Assembly: GCF_035994945.1 (NCBI RefSeq)
Contig: NZ_CP108677.1
Span: forward strand, 1,054,001-1,118,000
DNA: 64,000 nucleotides
Direction of reading: 5' to 3'
From: Streptomyces sp. NBC_01216
GTDB lineage: Bacteria; Actinomycetota; Actinomycetes; Streptomycetales; Streptomycetaceae
The notes under the pieces were generated by a model. It was not told the DNA's origin. It made no database searches and was given only the letters and a program-made list of their open reading frames with translations. Made by a program: the position numbers and the translations under genes. Below, one piece after another: positions 20,584 through 28,827 of the stretch (positions are counted from its first letter, which is position 1; each line of letters opens with the position of its first letter).

Positions 20584-21930
20584 TCAGGCGACTCGCACGG
20601 CGTCGTCACCCCCGGGGCCGCTCTCACGCGCCACCAGCCGGTCCGCGACACATCTCAGCTTCTCCCTGGTCTCCTCCAGCTCGCGCTCGGGTACGGAGTG
20701 CTCGACGATGCCGGCGCCCGCTCTCAGCCAGGTCTCGCCGTCGCGGTGGAACACGCTGCGCAGGGCGAGCGCGGCGTCCATCGACCCGTCCCGCGCCACG
20801 GTCATCACGGTGCCGGCGTAAAGGCCGCGCTCCGTGGGCTCATGGGCGCAGATACTCTCGTACGCGGCGTGCTTGGGTACGCCGGAGGCGGTGACGGCGG
20901 GGAACACGGCGGCGAACGCGTCCCAGGGACCGGCGCCTTCGGGCATCCGGCCGACCACCCTGGAGGCCAGGTGCTGCACCGAGCCCCGCTCCTTGACGAC
21001 CATGTACTCCTCCACGACGACCGTCTCCGGCTTGCAGGGCCCGGCGAGTTCGTCGACGGCGACCTTCACGGAGATCGCGTGCTCGTGGAGTTCCTTGGGG
21101 TCGGCGAGCAGACGTTCCTTCAGGCGCCGGTCCTCCTCGGCGTCGCCGGTCAGCGCGCGGGTGCCGGCCAGGGGCTGGCTGGAGACCCTTCCGTCGGTCC
21201 CGACCTCCACCACCGTCTCCGGGCTGAAGCCGAGGGCCCGCAGGCCGCCCATGCGTAACAGATAGGAGCGGGCCGGGGTGTTGGCGCGGCGTCCGACGAG
21301 GTAGCTGGCGGGGAAGTCGATGCCCTCGGGGACCGGGACCGCCCGTGAGACGACGGCCTTCTGGAGGTGCCCGGCACGGATCCGGTCGACGACCTGGCCG
21401 ACGGCCGCGCGGTACTCCTCGGCGCCCACCTCCAGATCGACCGGAACAGGACGAACGAATATGTCAGGTTCAGACTCCAGTTCGACCACGAACTTGCGCA
21501 CGGCGGAGAGTTCCTCGCCGTCCAGACTCCGCACGTGCGCGGCCGTGCCGGTGAGCCGTATCTCGGTCCGGGGGACGACGAGATGCAGGAGCACGTCGTT
21601 GTCGACCGGCCGGCCGGCGACGGCGTAGGCGAGCTCGAAGGCGCTCCAGCCGTATGCCCGCCAGTCGTCCAGGTCGAGACCGTCGAGGAAGGCCCGGACC
21701 TGGGCCAGCGGATCACCCTGCCAGGGCCGTTCGGTGGTGACGCCGTGCCGCGTCCAGCGCACCGAGTGCGGTCCCAGGACCACCTCTGCGGCGACCCCGC
21801 CGGCCACCGACCAGCCGTCCGGGCCCTCGTACACCACATAGGTGTCGAACAGGCCCGAGGCGGCCAGGCCCGTGGCGACGGTGAGCGGTTCGGCCGCCGT
21901 GTTCACGACGTCGGACTGATAGGACTCCAT
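20584..21930 (-). CDS. Salicylate synthase (MbtI/Irp9/YbtS family)
   Basis: A 448-residue chorismate-utilising enzyme that converts chorismate via isochorismate to salicylate plus pyruvate in one protein. The family end block is present: TASGVPKHAAYESI, RGLYAGTVM, ALALRSVFHRDG and LRAGAGIVEHS. A single-gene salicylate source fits the absence of a PchB-type lyase and of a working isochorismatase for this route. ATG 21930 follows GGAGGAA by about 9 bases. Codon 225 is TTA (bases 21256-21258), so salicylate supply may need bldA. The SARP gene lies downstream on the same strand. Upstream is a long gene-poor region holding its promoter. Confidence 0.93.
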   Translation of the reverse strand: MESYQSDVVNTAAEPLTVATGLAASGLFDTYVVYEGPDGWSVAGGVAAEVVLGPHSVRWTRHGVTTERPWQGDPLAQVRAFLDGLDLDDWRAYGWSAFELAYAVAGRPVDNDVLLHLVVPRTEIRLTGTAAHVRSLDGEELSAVRKFVVELESEPDIFVRPVPVDLEVGAEEYRAAVGQVVDRIRAGHLQKAVVSRAVPVPEGIDFPASYLVGRRANTPARSYLLRMGGLRALGFSPETVVEVGTDGRVSSQPLAGTRALTGDAEEDRRLKERLLADPKELHEHAISVKVAVDELAGPCKPETVVVEEYMVVKERGSVQHLASRVVGRMPEGAGPWDAFAAVFPAVTASGVPKHAAYESICAHEPTERGLYAGTVMTVARDGSMDAALALRSVFHRDGETWLRAGAGIVEHSVPERELEETREKLRCVADRLVARESGPGGDDAVRVA

Positions 21931-22657
21931 GGCTCTTCCTCCTGCAGCATGACGACCGGCATGGACCACGATGCGCGAGACGACTCGGCCCGGGACGGCG
22001 TGCGTCCACGCAGAGAGCGAACGGACACACGACGACGCAGGGCCGGGGAAAACACTGGTCAAGGGCGAAGTGAATCCGAGACGCCCCCGACCCACAGGAA
22101 AGGAAACGCCGAGAAGACACTCGACCGCGAATTCTCACCGAAGAATCAGAAGAATGACGACGCCGCACCCGAGGAACGGGCGCAGCGGGAGAAGGCACCT
22201 CCCGGAATCCGGGAAACGCGGAAGGCTCCGGGACGGATGGTGCGCGGGACGGCGGTGCGCGGGCAGGCGCCGACCCCGTCAAGACCACCCGTCAGAGGGT
22301 GGGACACGGCGTCACCTTGGGATGAAATCCCTGGTGAAGCCCAGCTCGCCGCTACCCGGCGGCCCAAGAGGAAACGATGCGGCCAAGGTGCCACTCCGGG
22401 CGGCATCGTCGCCGCACGCGTGATCCGGCATGGCGACGGACATGCGGGATCCCGATCTCGTCGAAACGGCTTGCCATGCGCACTGAAAATGCATCATTAC
22501 CCCGGTGGGCCGAATCCCCCTTGCCGCTCCAGGCTATTTCCAGAAGCGGCCGAACCGAGGTCGACTGTACCGAACCAGACCAGACCGAATCAACAACTAT
22601 CCGTTTCACGCTCGTCACTTGACTGCTTTTTGTCAGGTCGCGCTATCGATCTCCACG

Positions 22658-22693
22658 CACCCCGGACGGGAAAATGAATTACCGTCCGGGGTG
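22658..22693. promoter_or_regulatory. 12-bp perfect inverted repeat with AT-rich loop
   Basis: CACCCCGGACGG (22658-22669) pairs with CCGTCCGGGGTG (22682-22693) around a 12-base AT-rich loop, in the middle of the gene-poor region. No gene ends close by, so a regulator site is as likely as a terminator. Confidence 0.4.
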
Positions 22694-22804
22694 TCCGTGT
22701 GGGAGGCGGCCCGGCGCCTTTTGCACGGGGGAGATACCGGGCCGCCGTGGCCCTCGTTGCCCGCCCCTGGTACCGGAGCGGGAGAGAACCAGCTCTTCAT
22801 CGGG

Positions 22805-23350
22805 TCACGGACCCCGAGGCCCGGTCGCGGGCACCGGGCTCCTGGGAGCCGGACTCCCGCCGGCCGGCGCGCCCGCCGCGCGGGGAGGCCGCGTCCGGGC
22901 TCCGGCACCGGAAGGCGCGGGCCACGGACGGACCCGGGACCGCGGCCCGGACCGGCGGGCGGCGTGTGCTGACGGGTGCGGCGGCAACCGCTCCGGTCGC
23001 GAGCGCGAAGACCCGAGCGGGAGCCCCGCGGGGCGTGACCGCGCCGGGTCCGGCGGCGCCGGGCGAACGCCCGGTCCGGCACCACTCCGGCCCGGGGCGC
23101 GGCGCACCCACCCGCCGGGACGCGCCCCGGGAGCCGGGGAGACGACCACGCGCACGCTCCGCCGATCCGTCACGGGGCGGGCCACCGCCGCCCGCACCAT
23201 CCACAGGACCGACCCGACCGCGGACCGACACCCCGCCCTCGACGCGCCGCGGCCGGCCGACCGCGCGATCACGACCGCGAGAAGCAGCCCGACCGCACCG
23301 GCCGGCGCCGCGAACCGCGCCCACCTCCGGCGCCGGGCCGCCTCTCGCAT
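22805..23350 (-). CDS. Hypothetical small protein with N-terminal hydrophobic segment (doubtful)
   Basis: A 181-codon open frame whose ATG (23350) has a good GGGAGGA site 3-4 bases upstream and which diverges from the TetR gene across the shared operator. The N-terminus looks like a basic signal/anchor: RRRRW followed by a hydrophobic stretch ending AVVIARSAG. After about residue 70 the translation is Pro/Arg/Gly-rich, as random GC-rich DNA would give, and no family is recognised. If real it may be a small membrane protein controlled by the same TetR; the coding part may be shorter or decayed. Confidence 0.2.
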   Translation of the reverse strand: MREAARRRRWARFAAPAGAVGLLLAVVIARSAGRGASRAGCRSAVGSVLWMVRAAVARPVTDRRSVRVVVSPAPGARPGGWVRRAPGRSGAGPGVRPAPPDPARSRPAGLPLGSSRSRPERLPPHPSAHAARRSGPRSRVRPWPAPSGAGARTRPPRAAGAPAGGSPAPRSPVPATGPRGP

Positions 23351-23368
23351 GGATCCTCCCGATTGTTT

Positions 23369-23395
23369 TTATACTCGTAAGACGTACGCGTACAA
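23369..23395. promoter_or_regulatory. Two adjoining TetR-type operators
   Basis: TTATACTCGTAAGA (23369-23382) matches the motif at 3886-3899 and 37069-37082. It directly adjoins ACGTACGCGTACAA (23382-23395), whose reverse complement TTGTAC-GC-GTAC resembles the other half of the MFS operator. The block lies about 125 bases before the first TetR gene, suggesting autoregulation. Confidence 0.6.
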
Positions 23396-23520
23396 TAACT
23401 GTAGCCCGAGCACCTGTCGTTGTCACCCCCGGCCCCCAAGTCCCCAGCCCAGCAGGGCGGTACGGCAGCAGCCGGAGCGACGGACCGGACCGTTCCACGA
23501 CCTCCGACGGGAGAAGCACG

Positions 23521-24210
23521 ATGAAGCCCCGAAACGGCCGCAGAGGCGCGGCGCGGCGACCGACGCCGCTGTCACAGGAGTCCATCGTCACGGCCGCGCT
23601 GCGCGTCCTCGACGAGGAGGGTCCCCGGCAGCTGTCCATGCGGCGGCTCGCGAAGGAGCTCTCCATCACGCCGATGGCCCTGTACCACCACGTCCGCGAC
23701 AAGCACGAGTTGCTGCTCCTGCTGCTCGCCTCCATGTCGCGGGACCAGCCCCGGCCGGTGTTGCCCGACGACCCGCGCGAGCGACTGCTGGCCGCCGCCC
23801 GGCTGCTCCACGACGTCCTGGCCCAGTACCCCTTCCTGCGCGAGATCCTCGCCTCGCCCGACCTGCTGGCGGTCTCCGCCCTGTGGGTGATGGAGGCACT
23901 GCTCGACGCCGCGGTGGAGTGCGGACTCACCCTGGAACAGGCGGCCCAGGCGCACCAGGCCATCTGGCACTACACGGTCGGTGTCCTGCTGATCCGGACG
24001 ACCAGGCTCCAGCACCACGCCGAACTGAACCGCCCCACGCAGCGCGAGCGGGCCTTCGCCACCCTGCCGCCCGAGGAGTTCCCCCGCGTGACCTCGCTCG
24101 CGGGCCGCTGGGGAGCCCTGACCACCCGGGACACCCATCGCGAGGGCCTGGAGGACATCGTCGAAGGACTGCTCGGTCCCCGTCCGGACCGGTCGGGCGG
24201 CCTCGCGTGA
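23521..24210 (+). CDS. TetR-family regulator 1 (TetR_C-type)
   Basis: A 229-residue TetR protein with the N-terminal helix-turn-helix around residues 20-65 (LSMRRLAKELSITPMALYHH) and a TetR_C-like ligand domain. It is a close paralogue of TetR 2 at 25580-26266; long stretches such as VRDKxELLLLLL are shared. ATG 23521 follows GGGAGAAG. Its stop overlaps the GTG start of the PchK-like gene by four bases, so the two are translationally coupled. The operators at 23369-23395 upstream suggest self-control, and the same motif at the MFS and ABC/radical SAM promoters suggests that it or its paralogue senses the siderophore-like product and controls export and late steps. Confidence 0.85.
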   Translation: MKPRNGRRGAARRPTPLSQESIVTAALRVLDEEGPRQLSMRRLAKELSITPMALYHHVRDKHELLLLLLASMSRDQPRPVLPDDPRERLLAAARLLHDVLAQYPFLREILASPDLLAVSALWVMEALLDAAVECGLTLEQAAQAHQAIWHYTVGVLLIRTTRLQHHAELNRPTQRERAFATLPPEEFPRVTSLAGRWGALTTRDTHREGLEDIVEGLLGPRPDRSGGLA

Positions 24211-25454
24211 GCGCCGCCGGCGCTCCTCTGGTCGGGATCCTCGGAGGGTACGGACGGGTCGGCGGGGTCGCGGCCCGGGTCCTGTCCGCCGAGTGCGGGT
24301 ACCGCCTGCGCGTGGGCGGACGGTCGGCCGACGCCGCCTGGTCGCTGGCACGGAGGCTCGGCACCGGCGCGGAGGCCGCGGTGGTGGACGCCGCCGACCG
24401 CCAGAGTCTGCGGCACTTCACCCGGGGGTGTACCGCCGTCCTCGACTGCTCGGGCACCGCGTTCGCCCTGCGCGGCCGGGTCCGCCGGTCCGTTCTCGCG
24501 GCGGGCGTGCACTACGTCGGCATGACGGACGACGGCGGCCCCCACGCCGGGGCCGGTCCCGCCGCGGCCGTCCTGTTCACCGGGCTCGGGGGCACGCTGG
24601 CCGGCTGGCTGCCCCGGCTGCTCGCCGACGGTCTCGACACGGCGACCCGCTTCGACGGCTGGTACGCGGGACGCGGCGCCGTCGCCCCGCACGCGGCGGT
24701 CTCCGGACTGCTCTCCCGGCGGCGCGCGCTGGACGTCCCCGCGGACACCGGGCCCTCCCGTCTCCCCGGTGGGGACCTCCCCGCGGGCTCCCCCTCCCGT
24801 CGCCCGGACGGTCCGCCCGGGACGGCCCGGGAAGAGGAAGCGGACCAGGCGGGACCTCCCGGCGGCGAAGCGCCCCCGGCCGCCCGGGAGTCGCGGCCGC
24901 CGTGGCCCCTGCCGGCCCGTCCCGCCGCGGTCCACCGGTTCCTCCCCGAGGAACTGGGCCGCCAGGCATACCTGTTGCGCCTGGAGGAGGCCCGGTGGCA
25001 CGAGGTGTTCCCGGGGGACGCGACGCCCACCGTGCTCGACCGCCTCGACCGGCGGCCCCCGGGGACGCTCGACACCAGGGCCCTCATGGCCTTCGCCAGG
25101 GAACTGTCCCGGGCACGTCGGCTGGATGCGGAGAAGAACTCCCCCTATGAGATGACATATGGCACGCTGGACGGACTCACATCCGACGGTATCGCGGTGC
25201 GGCGGAGCGCACTGATGCACTGTACGAACGTGTCCGGCCTGGTCGGGGTCCTCGCCTCGGTCGCCGTACACGAGGCCGCCGGGGGCCGGTTGCCGTCCGG
25301 GACCCACCCGGCGGCGGCTACGCTGCCGCCCAGGGGCACCGCGGACTGGATCGTCCGTCACCTCGCACGGGCAACCGTACGGACGACGGAGATCCCCACC
25401 GGTGCGACGGGCACGCCGACGTGCTCGCCGATGGCCGCCCGACGTCCCGGGTGA
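24207..25454 (+). CDS. PchK-like saccharopine-dehydrogenase-fold reductase, divergent copy 1
   Basis: A 415-residue protein related to the thiazolinyl imine reductase PchK of enantiopyochelin. The Rossmann glycine motif GILGGYGRVGG is intact near the N-terminus. Compared with copy 2 (39010-40194) it has a Pro/Gly-rich, low-complexity insertion at roughly residues 185-235, and several core positions differ (DCSGTAF against NCAGPAY). It lies in a TetR-PchK-TetR unit away from the NRPS genes. In S. venezuelae one of two PchK homologues was reported to be dispensable for all products (recalled); this copy is the better candidate for that one. It may act on another intermediate or be losing function. 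Confidence 0.75.
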   Translation: MSAAGAPLVGILGGYGRVGGVAARVLSAECGYRLRVGGRSADAAWSLARRLGTGAEAAVVDAADRQSLRHFTRGCTAVLDCSGTAFALRGRVRRSVLAAGVHYVGMTDDGGPHAGAGPAAAVLFTGLGGTLAGWLPRLLADGLDTATRFDGWYAGRGAVAPHAAVSGLLSRRRALDVPADTGPSRLPGGDLPAGSPSRRPDGPPGTAREEEADQAGPPGGEAPPAARESRPPWPLPARPAAVHRFLPEELGRQAYLLRLEEARWHEVFPGDATPTVLDRLDRRPPGTLDTRALMAFARELSRARRLDAEKNSPYEMTYGTLDGLTSDGIAVRRSALMHCTNVSGLVGVLASVAVHEAAGGRLPSGTHPAAATLPPRGTADWIVRHLARATVRTTEIPTGATGTPTCSPMAARRPG

Positions 25455-25579
25455 GGGCGCCCGTGCGCGCCCGGAACGCGAGGGCGCCCACCGGCGGACC
25501 GCCCTACCGCACCCGGCGGCCCGCCCGGTGCCGGAACCCCGCCCACCCCACCAGCCCGGACCGACAGGAAGACACACGG

Positions 25580-26266
25580 ATGACGCCTCGCACCCGACGC
25601 ACCGGCAGGATCGGCCGCCCCCCTCGGCTGTCCCAGGAGGCCATCCTCACGGCGGCCCAGCGCATCCTGGACGAGGAAGGCCCGGAACAGCTGTCGATGC
25701 GTCGGCTGGCGCAGGAACTGTCCAGCACGGCCATGGCGCTCTACCACCACGTGCGCGACAAGGACGAACTGCTGCTCCTGCTGCTGGAGCGTCACGCCCA
25801 GGCGTTCGAGCGGCCCGAGCTGCCCACCGATCCCCGGGACCGCCTGATCGCCGCGAGCCAGGTGCTGCACGACATCCTCGCCGAATGCCCCTGGATCGTG
25901 GAGGTCCTGGCTTCCGACGACCTGATGGCCGTCTCCGCCCTGTGGATCGTCGAGAACATGATCGACGCGGCGATCGAGTGCGGGCTCGACCCCGAGGAGG
26001 CCGTCTACGCCTACCGGGTCATCTGGTACTACACCGCCGGCGAGCTCACCATCCGGGTCAACCGCGAGCGGCACCACGCCGGCCTGGAACGGCCGCCGCA
26101 CCGCGACAAGGCGTTCGCCTCGCTGACGCCCGAGGAGTTCCCGCGGCTCGCCTCGCTGGCCGCCCGGTGGGACGAGATCACCACCCGGGACACCCACCGC
26201 CAGGGTCTGGTGGCCATCGTCGACGGCCTGCTGTCCCGGACCGGGACCCCGCACCAGGCGGGATGA
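25580..26266 (+). CDS. TetR-family regulator 2, paralogue of regulator 1
   Basis: A 228-residue TetR protein. The helix-turn-helix region LSMRRLAQELSSTAMALYHH and much of the ligand domain (the shared pattern RDTHRxGL near the end) are almost the same as in TetR 1. The two flank the PchK-like gene, so the set looks like a duplication with retention. ATG 25580 follows AGGAAG by 9 bases, 125 bases after the PchK-like stop. No operator of its own was seen upstream, so it may be expressed from the TetR 1 promoter. Two related repressors may bind the same sites with different ligands. Confidence 0.85.
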   Translation: MTPRTRRTGRIGRPPRLSQEAILTAAQRILDEEGPEQLSMRRLAQELSSTAMALYHHVRDKDELLLLLLERHAQAFERPELPTDPRDRLIAASQVLHDILAECPWIVEVLASDDLMAVSALWIVENMIDAAIECGLDPEEAVYAYRVIWYYTAGELTIRVNRERHHAGLERPPHRDKAFASLTPEEFPRLASLAARWDEITTRDTHRQGLVAIVDGLLSRTGTPHQAG

Positions 26267-26306
26267 CCGGGGCCGCGCCCGGACCGTGAGGCCCGGACAC
26301 GGTCGC

Positions 26307-26352
26307 GGCCCGGACCGCCGCGCACCGCCGGGGCAGAGCGGCGGTCCGGGCC
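26307..26352. terminator. Bidirectional hairpin terminator
   Basis: A perfect 14-bp stem (26307-26320 with 26339-26352), 18-base loop, located between the convergent ends of TetR 2 (26266) and the salicyl-AMP ligase operon (26369). Confidence 0.7.
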
Positions 26353-26368
26353 CCCGGGACCGAGGCGG

Positions 26369-27967
26369 TCAGGCGTCCAGCCGCGCCCGCAGCGCCCGCT
26401 TGTCGACCTTGCCGACGCCGGTCAGCGGCAGGCGTTCCAGCACCACCAGCCGGTCCGGCACCTTGTACGCCGCGACGCCCCGTCCGCGGAGCGCCGCCTG
26501 CACGTCGCGCAGGGTCGGCGGCCGGCCGGGGTCCCGTGGGACCACGCAGGCGCAGGTCCGCTCCCCCATGTCGGAGTCCGGCAGTCCGATCACGGCGGCG
26601 GCGACCACCGGGACGGCCGCGAGCAGGTGTTCCTCCACCTCCTGCGCCGGCACCTTCTCCCCGCCCCGGTTGACCACGTCGTTGATCCTGCCGACGACCT
26701 CGAAGTTGCCCTCCGCGGTGCGGCGGACCAGGTCGCCGGTGCGGTAGTAGCCGTCCTCGGTGAACCGGGTGGCGTTGCGTTCCGCCGCGCGGTAGTAGCC
26801 GCGCAGGGTGTACGGCCCGCGGGTGAACAGCTCGCCGGTCTCGCCCGGCGCCGCCTCGGCGCCGTCCTCCCGGACCACCCGGACGTCGTCGCCGGGCGAC
26901 AGCGGTCTGCCCTGGGTGTGGACGACGACGTCCTCGGGGTCGTCCAGACGGGTGTAGTTCAGCAGGCCCTCGGCCATCCCGTACACCTGTTGGAGCGTGC
27001 ATCCGAGAGACGTGACCGCCTGCCGGGCCGTCTCGGGGTCGAGCCGGGCGCCGCCCACCTGGAGCACCCGCAGCGAGGACAGGTCGTGCTCCGTCCACTC
27101 GGCGGCGTCGAGCCAGAGCGGGACCAGCGGCGGCACCAGCGAGGTCAGCGTGACCCGCGTCCGCTCGATCAGCGGGAAGCACACGTCGGCGGTGGGCGCC
27201 GGAGCGAGGACCGCGGTGCCGCCGGCGCGCAGGGTGCCGAGGACGCCGGGGCAGCCCAGGGCGAAGTTGTGCTCGGCAGGCAGGGCGGCGAGGTAGACGT
27301 CGTCCTCCCCCACCGCGCACAGCCGCGCGCTCTCCCGTAGTTGGTACGCGTAGTCCGCGTGGGTCCGCGGGATCAGCTTCGGCGGTCCCGAGGTGCCGCC
27401 GGAGAGGAGGAAGAGCGCCACGTCCTCCGGGTCCGGCGCGAAGGATTCGACCGGGTCGGCGTCGAGGGAGGACAGGGCGGTGTACGGGCCGGGCTCACCG
27501 GACACCAGCACGTGCCGGAGGCTGTCCGTCCGGTCGAGCACCTCGCGCGCGACCACCCGGAAGTCGCAGCCGAGCACCTGATCCGGGCAGACGTAGGCGA
27601 CGGCCTCCGCGGTGGCCACCAGGTGGGTGATCTCCGCCGAACGGTGGGCGGGCAGGGCGTAGACGGGCAGCACTCCGGTCCGGAAACACGCCAGGCTGAG
27701 CACCACGAGCGGGCTGTCGTTCGGCAGTTGGACGACGACCCGGTCGCCGGCCGCGAGCCCGGCCCGGAGCAGCCCGGCGGCCATCCGGTCGGCCGCCCGG
27801 TCGAGCTCGCCGTGGGTCATCGTCCCGGAGGCCGTCACCAGGGCGGTCGCGGTGTCCCGCCCGGTCGTCGACGCGGTCCAGGTGCCCAGGACGTCCGCGG
27901 TCCAGTACCCGCGTTCGCGGTAGGCGCGGACCGCCGGTTCGGGCCATGGAACACAGCCTTCCTGCAT
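26369..27967 (-). CDS. Salicyl-AMP ligase (DhbE/YbtE/PchD family)
   Basis: A 532-residue stand-alone aryl-acid adenylating enzyme with P-loop SGGTSGPPKLIPRTH and a C-terminal NRGGEKVPAQEVEEHL lid segment. The specificity region reads HNFALGCPG, with Cys239 where 2,3-dihydroxybenzoate enzymes have Ser (240 in DhbE), and AEGLLNYTRL, with Leu336 where they have Val (337). Both changes are those noted for salicylate-specific members, so salicylate is the substrate. The product loads the aryl carrier domain of the adjoining NRPS. ATG 27967 has AAGGGGGAA upstream. It is the last gene of the ABC-ABC-NRPS-TE-ligase operon. Confidence 0.93.
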   Translation of the reverse strand: MQEGCVPWPEPAVRAYRERGYWTADVLGTWTASTTGRDTATALVTASGTMTHGELDRAADRMAAGLLRAGLAAGDRVVVQLPNDSPLVVLSLACFRTGVLPVYALPAHRSAEITHLVATAEAVAYVCPDQVLGCDFRVVAREVLDRTDSLRHVLVSGEPGPYTALSSLDADPVESFAPDPEDVALFLLSGGTSGPPKLIPRTHADYAYQLRESARLCAVGEDDVYLAALPAEHNFALGCPGVLGTLRAGGTAVLAPAPTADVCFPLIERTRVTLTSLVPPLVPLWLDAAEWTEHDLSSLRVLQVGGARLDPETARQAVTSLGCTLQQVYGMAEGLLNYTRLDDPEDVVVHTQGRPLSPGDDVRVVREDGAEAAPGETGELFTRGPYTLRGYYRAAERNATRFTEDGYYRTGDLVRRTAEGNFEVVGRINDVVNRGGEKVPAQEVEEHLLAAVPVVAAAVIGLPDSDMGERTCACVVPRDPGRPPTLRDVQAALRGRGVAAYKVPDRLVVLERLPLTGVGKVDKRALRARLDA

Positions 27968-28026
27968 GAGGGTTCCCCCTTGGTCTTCCGGTACGGCGTG
28001 GTGGGTCGGGCGGCGCGCGGTCGTTC

Positions 28027-28827
28027 TCACGGGGTGGACGGCCAGGCGGAGGCCGTGTCGGGCAGGGCCGCCCTGACGGCCTTGAGCACCCGGGCGAGCA
28101 CCTGTTCGCGGTGGGTCTCCAGATAGAAGTGGCCGCCGGTGAAGGCCACCACCTCACAGGCGGCGTCGGTGACCTCGCTCCAGGCGAGGGCCTCCTCCGT
28201 GGTGACCTCCGGGTCGTCGCCCGCGTACAGCACGGTCACCGGGACGGTGAGCCGGCCGCCGGGCAGCGGCCGGTACGTCTCGATCAGCCGGTAGTCGCCG
28301 CGCAGCGCGGGCAGCAGGGCCTCCAGCAGGGCGGCGTTGTCCAGGACGTCCCGAGCGGTCCCGCCGAGCCGGCGCAGGTCCGCGAGGAGTTCGGCGTCGC
28401 CCGCGAGGTGCAGGGCTCCCCCGCGGGTCCGCCGGGGAGCCGGCTGTCCGGAGACGACGAGCGCGGCGGGCGGGCGGCCGGTGACGGCGAGCCGGCGGGC
28501 CGTCTCGTAGGCCACCGCGGCGCCCATGCTGTGGCCGAAGAGGACGGTGGTCGCGAGAGCGTCGGCGGTGTGTTCCCGCAGCAGCCCCGCGACGACGTCG
28601 TCCACCAGGCTCGTCATGTCCGCGGCCGGGTGTTCTCCGAACCGGTCGCCCCGGCCCGGGTACTGGACGGCGGAGACCTCGACGTCCCAGGGGGCGTCCA
28701 GGGCCCAGCCGCGATAGCCGCCGGCGGCCCCTCCGGCGTGCGGGAAGCAGATCAGCCGTGCGCGGGCGTGGGTGCGCCGGGAGAAGGTCCGCGGCGCGGC
28801 GGGGGCGGGGTTGCCGGCCGGCGTCAC
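28027..28827 (-). CDS. Type II (editing) thioesterase
   Basis: A 266-residue alpha/beta hydrolase of the GrsT/YbtT type: ICFPHAGGAAGGY oxyanion region, nucleophile motif GHSMG and terminal histidine in GGHFYLE. Such enzymes remove wrong or stalled acyl groups from NRPS carrier domains. The GTG start (28827) overlaps the NRPS stop by four bases, so it is coupled to the NRPS it serves. It is distinct from the TE domain fused to the second NRPS. Confidence 0.9.
   Translation of the reverse strand: MTPAGNPAPAAPRTFSRRTHARARLICFPHAGGAAGGYRGWALDAPWDVEVSAVQYPGRGDRFGEHPAADMTSLVDDVVAGLLREHTADALATTVLFGHSMGAAVAYETARRLAVTGRPPAALVVSGQPAPRRTRGGALHLAGDAELLADLRRLGGTARDVLDNAALLEALLPALRGDYRLIETYRPLPGGRLTVPVTVLYAGDDPEVTTEEALAWSEVTDAACEVVAFTGGHFYLETHREQVLARVLKAVRAALPDTASAWPSTP

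Larger units (their letters stand above)
21931..23520. other. 1.6-kb gene-poor region between salicylate synthase and TetR
   Basis: No convincing coding sequence fills this interval. It is compositionally mixed: 22050-22200 and 22480-22700 are unusually AT-rich for the window, and 22850-23330 is extremely GC-rich. It holds the divergent promoters for salicylate synthase and TetR, a 12-bp inverted repeat at 22658-22693, a weak minus-strand open frame (22805-23350), and the operator pair at 23369-23395. It may be an eroded gene or an insertion point between two older gene blocks. Confidence 0.6.

Noticed and set aside
22674..23520. Long plus-strand open frames running into the TetR and PchK genes
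   Set aside because: The upstream part is Arg/Pro/Gly/Ser-rich with no domain; it arises because GC-rich DNA lacks stop codons. The real starts at 23521 and 24207 have ribosome sites or coupling.
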